Position numbers and translations under genes: made by a program. A DNA stretch of 64,000 nt from positions 626,092 through 690,091 of the forward strand of contig NMRA01000180.1 in the NCBI GenBank assembly GCA_002633005.1, read 5' to 3'. This document shows, in pieces, positions 1 to 12,062 of the stretch (position 1 is its first letter; every line of letters begins with the position of its first letter). Source of the stretch: Phoronis australis (lineage: Eukaryota; Phoronida; Phoronidae). The notes under the pieces were generated by a model that searched no databases, was not told the origin of the DNA, and was given only the letters and a program-made list of their open reading frames with translations.

Positions 1-630
1 CCTGGAGCAGAAATTTCACGAGGGCAAACAGGAAACTGGTGTTATGGTACCACGTGTTCTAACGGTGGAGTAATCACGTCATGGGACAATTTCAATTGTT
101 TCACCACCCGCACGCCTCATACAACGATCCTGCATTCCACCCGACGTTCCCCGCGCCAGGCCCCTACGGGGTTCCAGCCAACCACTCCCTTTGGGTGTTA
201 TGAGAACGGTAAACGGTACGCACCAGGGGAGGAAATGTCCCGCAGTAAGAATGGCTGTTCCGGTTCGTACTGCTCATGGAATGGAATGATTCTGCATTGG
301 GACAAGTTTAATTGTTGAATAAATCAGCCACCAAGCCCATCGTCACAGACTACACCACCAACGACTTCACCCCAACCAAGCACTACTACGCGTCCTCCAA
401 CGACAACATGCGGCGGTAATTGTCCGTTGTACTGTTACAAAGATGGTCAACTTTTCCCCAAAGGAAAGGAGTTGTCTCGCAGGACAACTTTCAGTCCCAA
501 CGGTCAAATCATCTGTTACGGCATTTATTGCAGCGACAATGGTAAGGTCTTCTGGAAGGATCCCACCTGTAGAAAGACCACACTATCTTTGTTGATACGT
601 CTCCACCTACTACGATTCTACACATTATAA
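1..630 (+). pseudogene. Cysteine-rich VWC-like repeat protein, 3' end, decayed
   Basis: Reading frame 1 is open from the window edge to a TGA at 316-318 and then continues in the same frame to a TAA at 628-630. It encodes three similar cysteine-rich modules joined by Thr/Pro-rich linkers. Module 1 (about residues 1-33) contains WCYGTTC and ends WDNFNC; module 2 (about 67-105) runs from CYENGKRY to WDKFNC; module 3, after the TGA, contains CYKDGQLF, CYGIYC and KDPTC. The linker after the TGA is mucin-like. After module 3 the linker pattern (SPPTTILH, close to TPHTTILH between modules 1 and 2) continues only in another frame. One nonsense codon plus one frameshift point to a decayed gene; stop-codon readthrough or sequencing error is less likely. 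The modules resemble von Willebrand C-type or other small disulphide-rich extracellular domains. The 5' part lies outside the window. I do not recognise a specific family. Confidence 0.6.
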
Positions 631-795
631 AGCCCTAAGCTAGGAGGATAACAGTCTAATGACTGTTTGTCATGTGAGGAAAAATAGTTGAGACTTTTGA
701 AAATGTTCATTTGGAAAAATCATCAGATTTAGAACGTGTCCAAACTTAACCAGGAGGTAAAATTTTGGTAGCAATGAATGTTTTGTGATCATGGC

Positions 796-1186
796 TCGGG
801 GTCGAATCGTTTTTGCTCGAAATCGAACTCCGATTATTTTTGGTAATTTCTATTCTACCATTAAGCGAACTCAAGACAAGTGTATATTATCTTGGCCTCG
901 AGTACATAACAGCTTACGTGGATAACTGCATTTTAATTTTCATGACCCCATCATCAAGGCTAAAAGCTCGAATCTGCAATCGACATTAATTTGTGTTTCC
1001 AATCAAGTTGGGAGGTTGAGTTTAGGATTCATGAAGTACGAACTTGGACTAAATACTCCCGCATAAACCATAACGTTATCGAGTACAGACTAGTAGACTC
1101 ATATCTTGAGTTCACACAAAGGTAGAACGAATAATGCAAAAAGAAATTTCGAGTTCAGTTTCGAGTACAAAGATTAGACCCCAGGA
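796..1186. repeat. MITE-like element with imperfect inverted ends
   Basis: The left end (GGGGTCGAATC followed by CTCGAAATCGAACTC) reappears in reverse complement at the right end (GAGTTCAGTTTCGAGTAC followed by GATTAGACCCC). The arms are about 30 bases and imperfect. No coding frame lies between them. A related arm with GAGTTCGATTTCGAGTAC occurs near 9445-9475, so this is a dispersed family, probably a non-autonomous DNA transposon. Ends are approximate. Confidence 0.45.
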
Positions 1187-2289
1187 CGGTGCACTGATAT
1201 TGTTTTCCTGATTAGTCTCAATAAAGAACGATGCGGCAATGCAAACTAATTTTGTTCTAATTTGTACTTATTCGCGTCAGCTGGATTACCAGTAGCAAGT
1301 ATCTTTCAAATGGTTTTACACTTTCGCCATCGCCTTGATGAATTCTGAGGGTGTTACACTTTTAAATGCAATTTCTATTGCAACGTTTTTCAAACATTTT
1401 AAAGCAGGTGTAAACAGGCACTCAATTCAAGGTTTAGATTTAAACCCCTTACCGATATAAAATTGGTTTCAAGTTGTCCCTTTCACAAATGAGAAGGGAT
1501 TTCTGGGTTTGAAAGAACTGACGGTTGGTCATTCTTTGAATCCTCACGCGGCGCATAAAATAACACACGGTGTGACAAGTTAACTTGTAGAGACTGGTCG
1601 GGAGCAATACCTTGATTCCACTTCCATTTTTTTGCAATACTGTTTGAGACCAATTTCAAGACCGTGATTGTCAGTGGTTTAAATCAAAAGTTGTTTTTTG
1701 AGATGGAAGGTGGGTTTAATACCACTTTAACGTGATTTAAACTTATGAGATTTTAAAAAGCTTTAATTTTATAAAAAAACATCAGCGGTCTTCTGGTTGA
1801 ATCAAGCAAAACACCAAAAATGTCATGGTCACATATTTAAGAAGTAATATTTATGGAATTGTAATTATTGGCCATTTGAATGACTCGACTTTCGACGACT
1901 CTCTATGGTAATTTTATCAAAATACGCGTATAAGCTAATATACAATCAAAATCACAATTTAATTTGAGATACTCTGTACGCACTTCTGCCTTGGGAACGC
2001 CGCCATAGGTTCGATTGATTTCGACATCTGAGAATATTTGCTGCTGAAGACAGTGTCACGTGATCTAGAAAGTCGGCAGTCCTGCTGACGAGAACAGTAA
2101 CACATTTGTGAAGCGAATTTTTGAGATTTTCGGTTCTGCTTTAAAAGGCCCGTAGCCAGCTTTCTTGGGGGGTGGTTCGAATGTCTAGAACGGTGGACCT
2201 TTGAAGTTTTGCAAACTTCGACACTATTGAGTTTTCGGTAAGGCCCTTGACGCAGCTTAATTAGGGGGAAGGGAAATCTATATACACAA
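1187..2289. other. No recognisable feature
   Basis: AT-rich sequence with only short unrelated open frames. I see no exon-like conserved protein, RNA gene or inverted-repeat element here. Confidence 0.5.
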
Positions 2290-2515
2290 CGACGACTCTC
2301 AGCCCTATGTTCCCAAGATCAGACGGAATTCGTAGTACCAGAAATGAGGGTTGCTTGCAAAGAACGGGACTCAAATTCAGGTGTAGCCTAATGTCCACAA
2401 AGAGAACGTTCTCGCCATACCTCCTGCCAAACTTTCAAATCATGCGTGCTTATACGAGTAATTACACCTCAGTACATACTCGGACGGAAATATTTAGTAG
2501 TATGACAACTTGACG
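2290..2515 (-). repeat. Dispersed repeat family R1, copy 1
   Basis: The reverse complement contains CTAAATATTTCCGTCCGAGT and GAATTTGAGTCCCGTTCTTTGC, both matched at 27255-27490, and the second also at about 28970-29095. The shared parts lie in the same order in the copies, so this is one repeat family of about 230 bp. No protein is evident in it. Confidence 0.5.
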
Positions 2516-2588
2516 AATTTTTTATCTGGTTGTAGTTTTGCATGTTTTGCTTGTTAGTTGCTTACATCGCTGGAAATGGGAACACGCC

Positions 2589-2682
2589 ACTATTCCGAAG
2601 GTTCACTATTCCGAATGTTCACCATTCCGAAGATTTACTACTTCAAAGGTTCATCGTACTCCGCAAGTTTCACTACTCCAAA
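2589..2682 (+). repeat. Degenerate tandem repeat, about 15-bp unit (GGTTCACTATTCCGAA)
   Basis: Five to six imperfect units built on GGTTCACTATTCCGAA lie head to tail. The same unit in reverse complement (AGTGAACCTTCGGAGT) makes a second array at about 4030-4115. The two arrays flank a 1.4-kb stretch with no recognised gene. Confidence 0.65.
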
Positions 2683-2689
2683 AATATTT

Positions 2690-4025
2690 GAAATTTCGGA
2701 ATCACATGTATTTTTTATACTTTTACATGCAAAAATAAATGATACTTCAGTTATCAGATGCATTGAATGGTGTACCCATGACAGCGTTTTCCCGTTCTGT
2801 GACTTTTCCAGACGAAGGGGGGTTCTGAGCGTGTGATAACATCTAGCTTCTTTGTTAACTGCCAAGCACACTCTTTTGACTGTTATGACAACAGGCACGC
2901 CAATTATGTACGAGGCTTATCTACAAACCACGTGTGAACTCCGTCAAACCCAGAGTGAATTGGTACCTTCGGAAAGAATAGATTATCGTAACTTCGGTTG
3001 CAGTTGGGCGATTTTGGCGATTCAAAAACTAAACATAATCACCATTTGACGAGGGTTTCAGAAATGCTATTGGCTTATGTTCAAATATGTTATAACTTAA
3101 CTTTTATTTTTAACAGCATAGCCCAGTCAGGGTAGATAGGACTTTTAGGAGATTAGAGCAATTATCAGAGTTGGCCCTCCAGCCATAAATGTCGGAGTTA
3201 ATCAGTCGTGTAAGATATTGGTTACAGGGGTAAACTTCCCAACTTGTTGTTGGGCTACAGAATCGAACAAGTTGGGAGCAACGGGATAACGCCGTAATGT
3301 ATACCGAAAACAACGCCCGAGTTCTATGCGTATGTGAAATTGCCTGGTACGTACTTGGTTTTTAAGAAATATATGAAGTAGGAACATTCGTCAGTTATCA
3401 ACCACGATACATTCATCAAATCCATGTCGAGGTCACATCATTTCACAGCGCGACTGAAAAGTTTTGCGCCTCAACCTCACCCTCCGGAACCACGCGCACG
3501 GCCGGGTCCAAACTAAATGTAGTTATAGTAAACAATATAATCAATGTTTTAAGAACTATTCAACTCTTGAATGCCCTTTAATGGTTACTAAATGGGCATA
3601 AATACACAACTTTATCATGTCAATTCCTACTCATTAGCAGACAATCAGAGTAATGACTGTCGGAATTCTCGAGAGCATGTTCGCTTAGATTTCCAAGATG
3701 GCGCCCTGCGAAGGCTTCACGTCTGCAACATATGAACCCATTATGGTTCTGCAACACGAAAACTAACCTCAAAAGTTGACCGACTCATCCGAAACTGCGA
3801 CTTAAATTGCGGGTCGCTGTAGCGAGGAACAGTTTCCTCGACATAATTTTCGATTCTTGTCGGGCCAAAGCCTTGACGGTTGTTGTCTTGGGCTGCCGAT
3901 ATTAATAATTATTGGCAAAGATTAATCATATTTATCGCTCAGTACGCCATAGGAAGACTGTTAGTGTTAAGCTCATCGGCTAAGACGTTCAACACAATCT
4001 GCTTATCAGTCACCATACTGGATCG
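2690..4025. other. No recognisable gene
   Basis: Unique-looking, non-coding sequence between the two AGTGAACCTTCGG arrays. Open frames here are short and show no family signature. Confidence 0.45.
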
Positions 4026-4029
4026 CACA

Positions 4030-4115
4030 GTGAGCGCAGCGAACCTTCGGAGGAGTGAACCTTCACGGTAGTGAACCTTCGGAGTAGTGACTCTTCGGTA
4101 CAGGTAACTTTGGAA
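4030..4115 (-). repeat. Second AGTGAACCTTCGGAGT tandem array
   Basis: Units GTGAACCTTCGGAGGA, GTGAACCTTCACGGTA, GTGAACCTTCGGAGTA and a fourth degenerate unit are adjacent. They are the reverse complement of the array at 2589-2682. Confidence 0.65.
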
Positions 4116-4282
4116 TGCTTTCCATCAATGTTGTTGCTCGTATGAAGTCTGCGAGGCCGTGCATCATTGACACTGATTGACAAGAGAAGACTTTCTTCAT
4201 TTATTAGGCCTAGACCTGCTTTTCCATAACGACGAAGACTGCCTGTAGTGTTCTTGATACCGCCGGGGTCTACTGAATTTAA

Positions 4283-5966
4283 AGGAGAATGCCACCCAAA
4301 AAACAATCTATTCAATTTAGATCGAATAGTTCTACTCGATAACGGCACGTTCGGTTGCGTTACCTGACACCTGACGGCAGACAGAGGTCGGGTGTTGAAA
4401 TTATCCAATGACGTAATTGGTTTCACACGCAGTCTGTTCAGCAGTTCACAACACGGGTTACTGGTGTCAGCTTATCGCTTAAATTCATCGTTTAACAGCA
4501 ATTAATCATCAAACTTCGATGTAAAACCCTTAAAAACACACCGAGTTCTTATAAAAACGTGTTGTTTTATTTCGCTGTTACGTGTTTACTGGTATTTGGA
4601 CACACCGTAGCCTACAAAGTTAGGCAGGCCAATTTACCAAGGTCCGTAGCAGGAGTATGGGGTCTGTTCGGAGATAATTTCAAAGTATTCTTCCGTGAAA
4701 TACAGACAATAGAACCTAGATCTGTGTTGTTTATACTTGTGATTTTTTAGTTCTAAACACGCAAAACGCTTGTTATCCCGGCCAGTGGCTCGGAGCCCGA
4801 TCACTAGGCCCGGCGTCGCGGCCGGCCGGACTGACTCCGCCCGGCCCGAGTGGCTTGGAACCCCATGAGGCCCGTCGCGGCCACCGGGACTGGCACGAAC
4901 ATAAACCAGCTTGAGTTGGAAAATAAACCTCCAGTCACGAAAATACTACAATAGTGAGCCAAAACAATAATGTGCAACTAATTATTTAGCCACGAAACTG
5001 AAAATCTACTTACTTGTCGGGGGCCGCGAAGTCGGGTTCCCCTTCCACAGACAGTCATTGCAAAGGTTGTACAGTAACAATGATTTGAATAATGTATTTG
5101 TATTTCTAAATAAAGATTCCCCTAACATGTGACCATAGCATATAAAATCGAGTAATTGTTTCACAACAGCTTTCTGTCAGCGAACACTGAATTAGCATGC
5201 GCTTACATCCAAGGCGGCCTCGGTGCCCGGTCAATTACCGTTGTTGCCGGCATCAAAAGTGATTTATCCATTGCTGGCTTCTCAAAACATTTGCACTCAC
5301 GAGCACTCCAAGGCATTACAAATTGTATCTAATGAGACAGACTTTGTTTCAGTTTCATAAGCATTGATTAGGATGAGAGTAATTCATTTTGAAACAGAAC
5401 GCAGAATAACAAACGTCCACATGGCAACTCGCCCGGCGCCAATCCCGATTTAGTCAAGAGCTCATCCAACGAAGACTTCACGAGTCGGATCGTTAGGTTT
5501 CACAGGCTATCAGTTCGAACCGGAATACACTGATCAAGAAATACTAGAGAGGCGCCGTGATCATGCACAGGTAACGGAACATATGGATCGTTCTTTGGTA
5601 AGCCGGGATTCGTCAGAGAAATCACTGTCGACGAAATGCCGGCCACAGACACGGAGATGTTTCACGGCCTCATACTTGCTATTAACAGCGTACCTTTCAT
5701 TTTTCACCTCCACCAGCCACTTCATAAGCATTTTGGGCTCTCGAGGAAGTCGAAAAAATGATATATCCGCTTTCTTCGCAGCTTCATAGTTCGGACAAGC
5801 TGGGACGATGCATCACAATATAGCGGCATTCACTCTGCAGACGAACCACTGACGTTGCTGCGTCGTTTCTCACCTTCCTCACAGGTTAACGCTACACCTC
5901 TCGGCAAGGTGAGGTCGACCGATTAAGACGGTAAAAAAGATTAATTAAATCGGGTGGCATTCTCCT
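4283..5966. mobile_element. Non-autonomous DNA transposon with TTAA target duplication, copy 1
   Basis: The terminal inverted repeat AGGAGAATGCCACCC starts at 4283 and its exact reverse complement ends at 5966. A TTAA tetranucleotide abuts both ends (4279-4282 and 5967-5970), the signature of piggyBac-type insertion. The 1684-bp interior has no long open frame, so it would be non-autonomous. An inverted copy lies at 40810-42364. The interior holds a GC-rich stretch at about 4780-4890 with a roughly 70-bp unit present twice, where the other copy has it once. Assignment to piggyBac rests on the TTAA and TIR only; no transposase is visible. Confidence 0.8.
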
Positions 5967-5970
5967 TTAA

Positions 5971-6735
5971 TAGAAGGGAAACGCACACACGTGTACACGC
6001 GTGCATGTCAATCCACCATTCCACAATCAAAATGGACACAACATATTGGACGGTCACTTTCAAATCGAAATTTGAAAATGCCTGCATTTTACAGTATTAT
6101 GCTAGCAAGAACACCAACGTAGGAAATAACAAACATAATTTCTGCTCTTTTGTTTCTCAGTCGACTTTTGACTTGAGGCAGTCAGACGCACTACTTTTGG
6201 GATCTCTCGCGCGCTGCTTAGCTGAGATACGCACAGACATTTACTTCTAGACTCCCTATGTAGCCACCACGCGCGTTCAATGTCGATGAATAATATAAAG
6301 TCGCCTGTAATCGTCTGCACGATCCTGTCATCTGCGCAAATACCATTCGGCGAAGTTGGCCGGGTACGGCTCGGTGATCAGGTGACGCGCTTTGAATCAG
6401 AAGCAAATTCGAGTCAAAATTATTACTTTTTTGAATAAGTAAATATTTTATTTCTCAAAAGAAGGAAAGTAACAGCAAATGGTAACTAATAACTATCCAG
6501 TAATGGAAAAGGTAGAACAGTCACACACCATTCATGTATACACCCACGCACTCTTAATGTACATGTTACTTACAAAACTATACATGTGCAAGTAAATATA
6601 TGTCTAAGTATTTACAGAGGGCTTCCCAAAAGGTCAAAATCAGGAGTTTTTTAAAACTGATGATCAGGTTTCGTCTAACGTTGTTGTAATGATACAAGGA
6701 ATATAATTTGTTTTCAAATGTAGGCTTGCTGTGAT
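5971..6735. other. No recognisable gene
   Basis: Starts just after the TTAA element and ends at the LINE fragment. Short open frames only; possibly some LINE 3' flank near 6420-6740. Confidence 0.4.
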
Positions 6736-6739
6736 CCAA

Positions 6740-8590
6740 ACATTATTGAAATATAAAGTACTGGCATAAAAATAGTACAGTATTAATCTCTTCAAAATTA
6801 GGTCCAAAATACGCGTTTAAAATGTTAGTCTTCACCAAATCTATGGTTTGTTTTGTTACATTACTTAACAAAGCTTGAACTATGGACCACAGCGCCTGTA
6901 CAAGTGAGCAATCATAAAACAAATGATCAAAAGTTTTGACAGCATTACAGGACAAACAACTATCATTTCTTATAATCTTCATCTTTTTCAAGAGATACTT
7001 TGTGTAAAGTCTTTTAAACAGTACTGATATTTAAAAGTTTTAACTTTGGGAAAGAGTACAAGTCTTAATGGCAAATCATAAATCTTTCCAATTTGTTGTT
7101 CTGAATAAATTTCACTTAATCTGTATTCTACATCAGGTTGTGAAATCGTTTTATATAAAAAGTACTTTTAGTTAATTGTGTATTAATCTGGCTGTACTGA
7201 AAGTCGTCCAATGAATTTGTCTTGGAAGTGTTCATTCCATTAGGTAACTTAAGTGCCTTCATCAAAGCATAGTATTGTAACCAACTAAATAATTTGTACC
7301 TTTGTTTCATAACTTCCCAAGACAAAAACATGTTTTGAACATCTAATATATCGTTTACATAAACTATACCAGCCTTGTAGAACCCACTGAAAAACACAGA
7401 TTTGCCATCAACCAAAATGTTTCTGTTGTTCCACATGACCTGTCTAATAATATCAATTTCGCTGTGTAAGACAACGCTAACATTTTCCCATGCATTCAAC
7501 AAGTCACAATAAAAGTTGGTGGTGTCATCCAAACGCAACAACTTGACAGAAAAATTGGATTTAAAAAGCAATGCACACCCATACCTCCTAAAAAGGAAAT
7601 TTGGAAAGGCTTTCCAGTATTTGTTATATTCTTATACATAACGCTGAACCCATTTTACTAACAATGAGTTATAGGTAACGTTTATATCTGGTACTGCCAA
7701 GCCACCATCTGCACGGGTATTTACTGTCACAATTCTCTTCACACTAGGGGTCTTATTTTGCCAAACAAAATTGGATATCAAAGAATTAATCTGTTCTCTA
7801 CGAGCAGTATTTATACCCGAATTATTGATGACATAAAATAATTTTAGATAAGGCGAAAGTTTTTACAACGTCAATTCTGCCCAAGAAACTAATATTGCGT
7901 CTTTTCCAAAAGCCCAAAGTTTTCTTAAAATTTTTAACTTTAAAATCATAATTTAATTGATCATTTTCCTGTTTATTGTGGCCAAAAAAACCCTAAGCAC
8001 TTGATTGACCTGCCAGTACATTTAACCCCGTGCAATGGCTTGGAACAAGCTTTTTCTCTTCCAAGATACAGAACTTCACATTTTTTTATCCAAAAATTGA
8101 AGACAATTAAATCCTGAAACTTCATCGTCTAAAAATATTGTTGTGTCATCCGCATCTGGACAAGCTTTATTTCAGTATTAGCAATTTTAATTCCTGAAAT
8201 AACATCACTTGATCTGATATAATTTGCCATAACCTCAACTGCTAAGCAAAACAAGGGGCCAGAGACAGTGACTCTCCCTGTCGCACTCCACGTTGGAGGG
8301 GAAAATATAGTAAAACTTTTGTTGATTACGCAAGCCATCGGGCTCTTATAAATTATTTGGATCCATTTTCTGAAAACAAAGCCAAATTTAAATGAGTTCA
8401 AAGATTTTGAAAGAAAGTCCCATGAAAATGCATCGAATGCTTTACAAAAATCTAAGAAAAGGATACTGCCTTGACAATTTTGACTTTTGGTATAGGAAAT
8501 TATGTCTTGTATAATACGGATGTCACATCCAATGCATCTACCTTATACTCCCGTTTGATTTTCATGGACTAACTTATCAATAACACTATT
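6740..8590 (-). mobile_element. Decayed non-LTR retrotransposon (LINE), reverse transcriptase and C-terminal region
   Basis: Read on the minus strand, the region keeps reverse-transcriptase landmarks in order. Near 8470 is LFLDFCKAFDAFSW with the first catalytic Asp. Near 8350 is FRKWIQIIYKSPMACVIN, and near 8230 LAVEVMANYIRSSD. At about 8115-8150, after a frameshift, comes ADDTTIF with the catalytic Asp pair. Downstream are GGLAVPDI (about 7690), WNNRNILVDGKSVFF (about 7410) and a zinc-finger-like tail, CLSCNAVKTFDHLFYDC (6880-6960). Stops and frameshifts separate these blocks, so it is dead. Architecture and tail motif fit L1/Tx1-like LINEs of aquatic animals. The upstream endonuclease part is missing, consistent with 5' truncation near 8.59 kb. 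Confidence 0.8.
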
Positions 8591-9300
8591 ACTAACTTAG
8601 TTATCAGTGTAGTTAGTAGTATCAATTACCTGCAGCTACAATTGTTCTTGTTGTTGCCCATCTATAACGGATAGGTTGGGGCTGGAGCGTGAGCTGGGGG
8701 GGGGGGGTGGGGTTCGATTAAACCACCGAACCCCCCGGGTCTGTTCAATACAAACCCAAGATAAATGTCCTCTTTTATTCAATGCTTGAGTATGTTAAGG
8801 CATAGAACTATGGTTCACGCGAACATGATTATCTAATCCTAGTTCCATAGCTGCTGATGTTGTATTCACTTCTGACTGGTTGTCTGATTATTCTAGATGT
8901 TGTGAGTCCCCATATGGTCAGTCAACTATTGTGTAAAACTATTCAGTGTTTGACCTAGTTTCTGGCATGTTGGGTACATGACAAGGTGCAAGGGATCACT
9001 TTCATGTAAGTTTCTCTATGCTCTTTGATAGTTTGTTATGGGTGTCATTACCTTGTAGTATTATATGTATTGTTTTGGAGACGATCAGAAGCTGAGGACG
9101 CCTGTGGGTAGACTGTGCTGGATGTCTGGTATCAGATGCCTAGTAACTACCTTGTAGGCCTACCTACAAAGTGTCCACAAGCATTAATCCTGTATCAACC
9201 TCAATTAATGTTTAAACGTCGTATTGCCAGTGTTGTAACGTACTGACAATAAATGAATGTAAAGCTTGCTTCGAGTATTATGGTTCACTGGCAGGCTGCC
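8591..9300. other. No recognisable gene; poly-G run
   Basis: Contains an uninterrupted G-rich run at about 8696-8715 next to a short C run (GAACCCCCCGGG). Nothing coding is supported. Confidence 0.4.
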
Positions 9301-9304
9301 TTGC

Positions 9305-9490
9305 ACTATAAGCTGGTCTCATAATTTCGATTTTCTTACTCGAAATCTCTAGTTTTTTATCGAGAATAGAGGTTACCAAGTGCACACTTAAAACTCTTCT
9401 GTTGGAACCATGGCGTACTACTCTAGCACAGGAGTTCAAATGACAAAAAATTTCGAGTTCGATTTCGAGTACAAGTAGTCCCCGGGCCCA
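9305..9490. repeat. Partial copy of the 796-1186 repeat family
   Basis: Contains TTTCGAGTTCGATTTCGAGT near 9450 and an inverted, more diverged counterpart (CTCGAAATCTC) near 9340. It shares its ends with the 796-1186 element but is shorter. Confidence 0.4.
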
Positions 9491-9722
9491 GATACCTTTT
9501 GAAACAACTGTGAAGGAAGAATATTCTGTAAATTTCTTTGAAAACCGTTGATCGCGAAAACCGCGAGCAAAGCCAACACACATGAGTAGCATTGGAATGT
9601 GATGTTCATATAACCCGGCCGAGTTTATCGTCTAGATGATGACTCGCTTTCGTGTTTCGTCAGTTTTAAGATTTAATTGTAAAAGGATAATTTTTATGTT
9701 CATCCGACTTATACCAGCCTCC

Positions 9723-9857
9723 CGTTCAGTAACGCTAGGACCTCGCTTAAAAGCAAGACTTCGCGAGATTACGTGAGGTATTGCCGTGTTTGAAAACACG
9801 TGATTTTTTCTAAATTTTATCTAGGTCCAAAAGCGTAGGTCCTAGCGCTACTGAACG
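9723..9857. mobile_element. 135-bp MITE with CGTTCAGTA-type inverted ends, copy 1
   Basis: The left end CGTTCAGTAACGCTAGGACC is mirrored by the right end AGGTCCTAGCGCTACTGAACG. No coding capacity. A second copy, inverted relative to this one, is at 14273-14401 inside LOX-A intron 3, and a diverged relative is near 16430-16570. Confidence 0.75.
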
Positions 9858-9872
9858 CACGCCCGGTTTACA

Positions 9873-10389
9873 TGCTGGCTAACACGCTAGCACTTTCACT
9901 AGCAACAAAGACGCCAGTAACGTACGTACAGCCTGCGAGGGTCACTTTTGCTGCTGCTTTGCTGGAGGTTTGAGTTACACCGAAACTACTGGCGGTTTTC
10001 GCTATTCTATAGGATGAAGTGAGCGTTGAAAGTGCAAGTGTTTTAGCCAGACAGAGGAGTTGTGCGAGGGTCATTATAGCAAGCAGTTTACTGAGTTCGT
10101 TTGTTTCCCCCCATCACCCGAATCGCTTATAAGCCCAAATTAATATTAATACACGTTCCCTCTCGGCTGCCATCGCGACAAAGGCCTTTTCTTCTTGCCC
10201 ATCTTTGTCCTTTGAGGTAAGTGATTTGGCCATAAAATTGATAGCGCCGAAAAACGCCAACAGTTTTGGAGTAACCCAAACCTCCAGCAAAGAGTCAGCA
10301 AAAGTGACCCTTACGACCTTTCACATTACTGACGTGTTTGCTCCCAGCGAAAGTGCCAGTGAAAACGCTAACATTTTAGCCTGCATGTG
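9873..10389. repeat. Inverted repeat with about 140-bp protein-like arms
   Basis: The minus-strand frame at about 9868-10010 and the plus-strand frame at about 10250-10390 encode similar peptides (both contain SFGVTQTSSK and later SESAS). The arms face each other across about 240 bp. Several of the nucleotide differences are synonymous, so the arms may once have been coding; a foldback transposon end is the alternative. I recognise no protein family. Confidence 0.5.
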
Positions 10390-10439
10390 AACCAAGTATT
10401 AGATGCAAGTCTCTTCAGCATAGCATTGTTAACACTTTA

Positions 10440-10855
10440 CGAATCTGTTCTCGCTCAAACACGACCCAGTCGCTCAATAAATTCTTACACTCGCGACGTG
10501 ATGAGAGCCGGTCCGACGGTATTAGACTACTCGTGGGATAAAACTAAACAGAGTTGAGCTGTCTCAAACATGCAATATGAACTCAAATTTTTTATTTTCA
10601 TATTGCATGAATCTCGTCTTTATTACTAAAATTAGCAATTTTTCAGCGCATCATTTGCCATGTCATATATTCATACGCGTTGTTTGAGACTTGACACTGA
10701 CAGGTTTTCCTTTCAAGGAGTAAAAGCCGCGGACGACGCCGGGAAGAACTAGTTTGTGATCTGTTTTTAAATCAAAAAAGTCCTTGTCAGCTTGGTAAAT
10801 ATCGGGAGCGTAAAAAGTTGTTGAGCGACTGGGTCGCGTTTGCGTTTCTCGCTTC
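10440..10855. repeat. Nested foldback element
   Basis: CGACCCAGTCGCTCAA near 10460 is mirrored by TTGAGCGACTGGGTCG near 10820. Inside lie a second mirrored pair (GTCTCAAACA near 10560, TGTTTGAGAC near 10680) and a third (CATGCAATATGAA near 10568, TTCATATTGCATG near 10600). The nesting would let a single strand fold into a branched hairpin. No coding frame is supported. Confidence 0.6.
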
Positions 10856-10859
10856 ACCA

Positions 10860-12062
10860 AACTAAGGTGCAAATTTCAGTGAAACGAGACCCAAATGTCG
10901 CCCTTTACTGCCTCAAGTGATCAAGTCCGAGCGTCCTTTGCATCTATGTTTTGCCAACAGAGATCCAATGTCTATCCCAGAAAATTCCTCTAACTATTAG
11001 TTCCGACAGAAATCAGTTGTAAACGTTTTTTCACATCTACAGCTGACGACTGAGTGAAGATTGCATCAAGTGTTTAAGTCCGTCTCAGTATTAACAATAT
11101 GATATCAGTTTTACACCTTTATTTCATTTTGATGAGTGGTCTAGATTTTAGTCCCGTTTAGACATCAACTTTGGGCCCGGCGCAACTGATTGTCGGTGGG
11201 CCAGATCTCACAGCAATCATCCTTGTGAGTACTTTAGGGGGGCAACCTAGTTCTTTCTATGTGGGTAGATGTGGTACACCCATCAATCAAATTCCACTTG
11301 CACATTTTTTAAGAAGGTGTTGTTGTTGCAATAAATATTGTGCTCATACCTGTCACTTGATGGCGTTTTTCTACTAAATTGACCAATCAGAGAGACAGAT
11401 TGTATTGTTGTGCTTAATAACTTCAACATGGCAGCTCCCATGGAGTGTGATGCTTGTATAATCCACGGTTTATCAAACAGCACTAAATTGTGACAACCAG
11501 CACTTGGGGAAGCTTAGAGAAGCATTCTGACGAAAGGTGATGGACAGGGCAACTCTCTGGATCATTTTAGATGGAAAAGAAGAGGTGTCACAAACGCTTG
11601 TGCCGAAAACAGCTGCATTGTCCAACGGGACATGTCCATGTAGCTATACTGGTGTAGAAGTCTAAGTGTTAGACCAAAAATTGGAAGGACATAGAAACGA
11701 ATAGCAACGTTTCAAGACACCAGCAGTAGCACTTAAGCGGAAGCTGCTGAAAGTGACATAGATGTAAATTGTTATCCCAGATTTCCTCAAAAAATCAATT
11801 ATACTTCCAAAATCTGAAACACCAAATTAACCTGTACAAGATTGGAACACTCTGACACATGAGTACACCATTTAGTGACCCTGCCATTTAGCAGTGTCTC
11901 TTTATGCTTATTGACCGGGATCGGTGTCATTGACCCAAATCTCTTTGTTATGGATTTGTGACATACACCGGTGTACACGAATGCACGATTTGTTTTGAAA
12001 AACGTTGCTGTTTTCAGACGTTTGTAGTTGACGAACTTACCTACCGAATACCGAAAACCAAC
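10860..12062. other. Upstream flank of LOX-A; no gene recognised
   Basis: No conserved protein or RNA gene seen. If the LOX-A start at 12063 is right, its promoter and 5' UTR lie in the distal part of this stretch; I see no TATA box I would defend. Confidence 0.35.

Noticed and set aside
4010-4426. 138-residue minus-strand open frame
   Set aside because: It runs from the tandem array across the end of the TTAA transposon, so it cannot be one gene.
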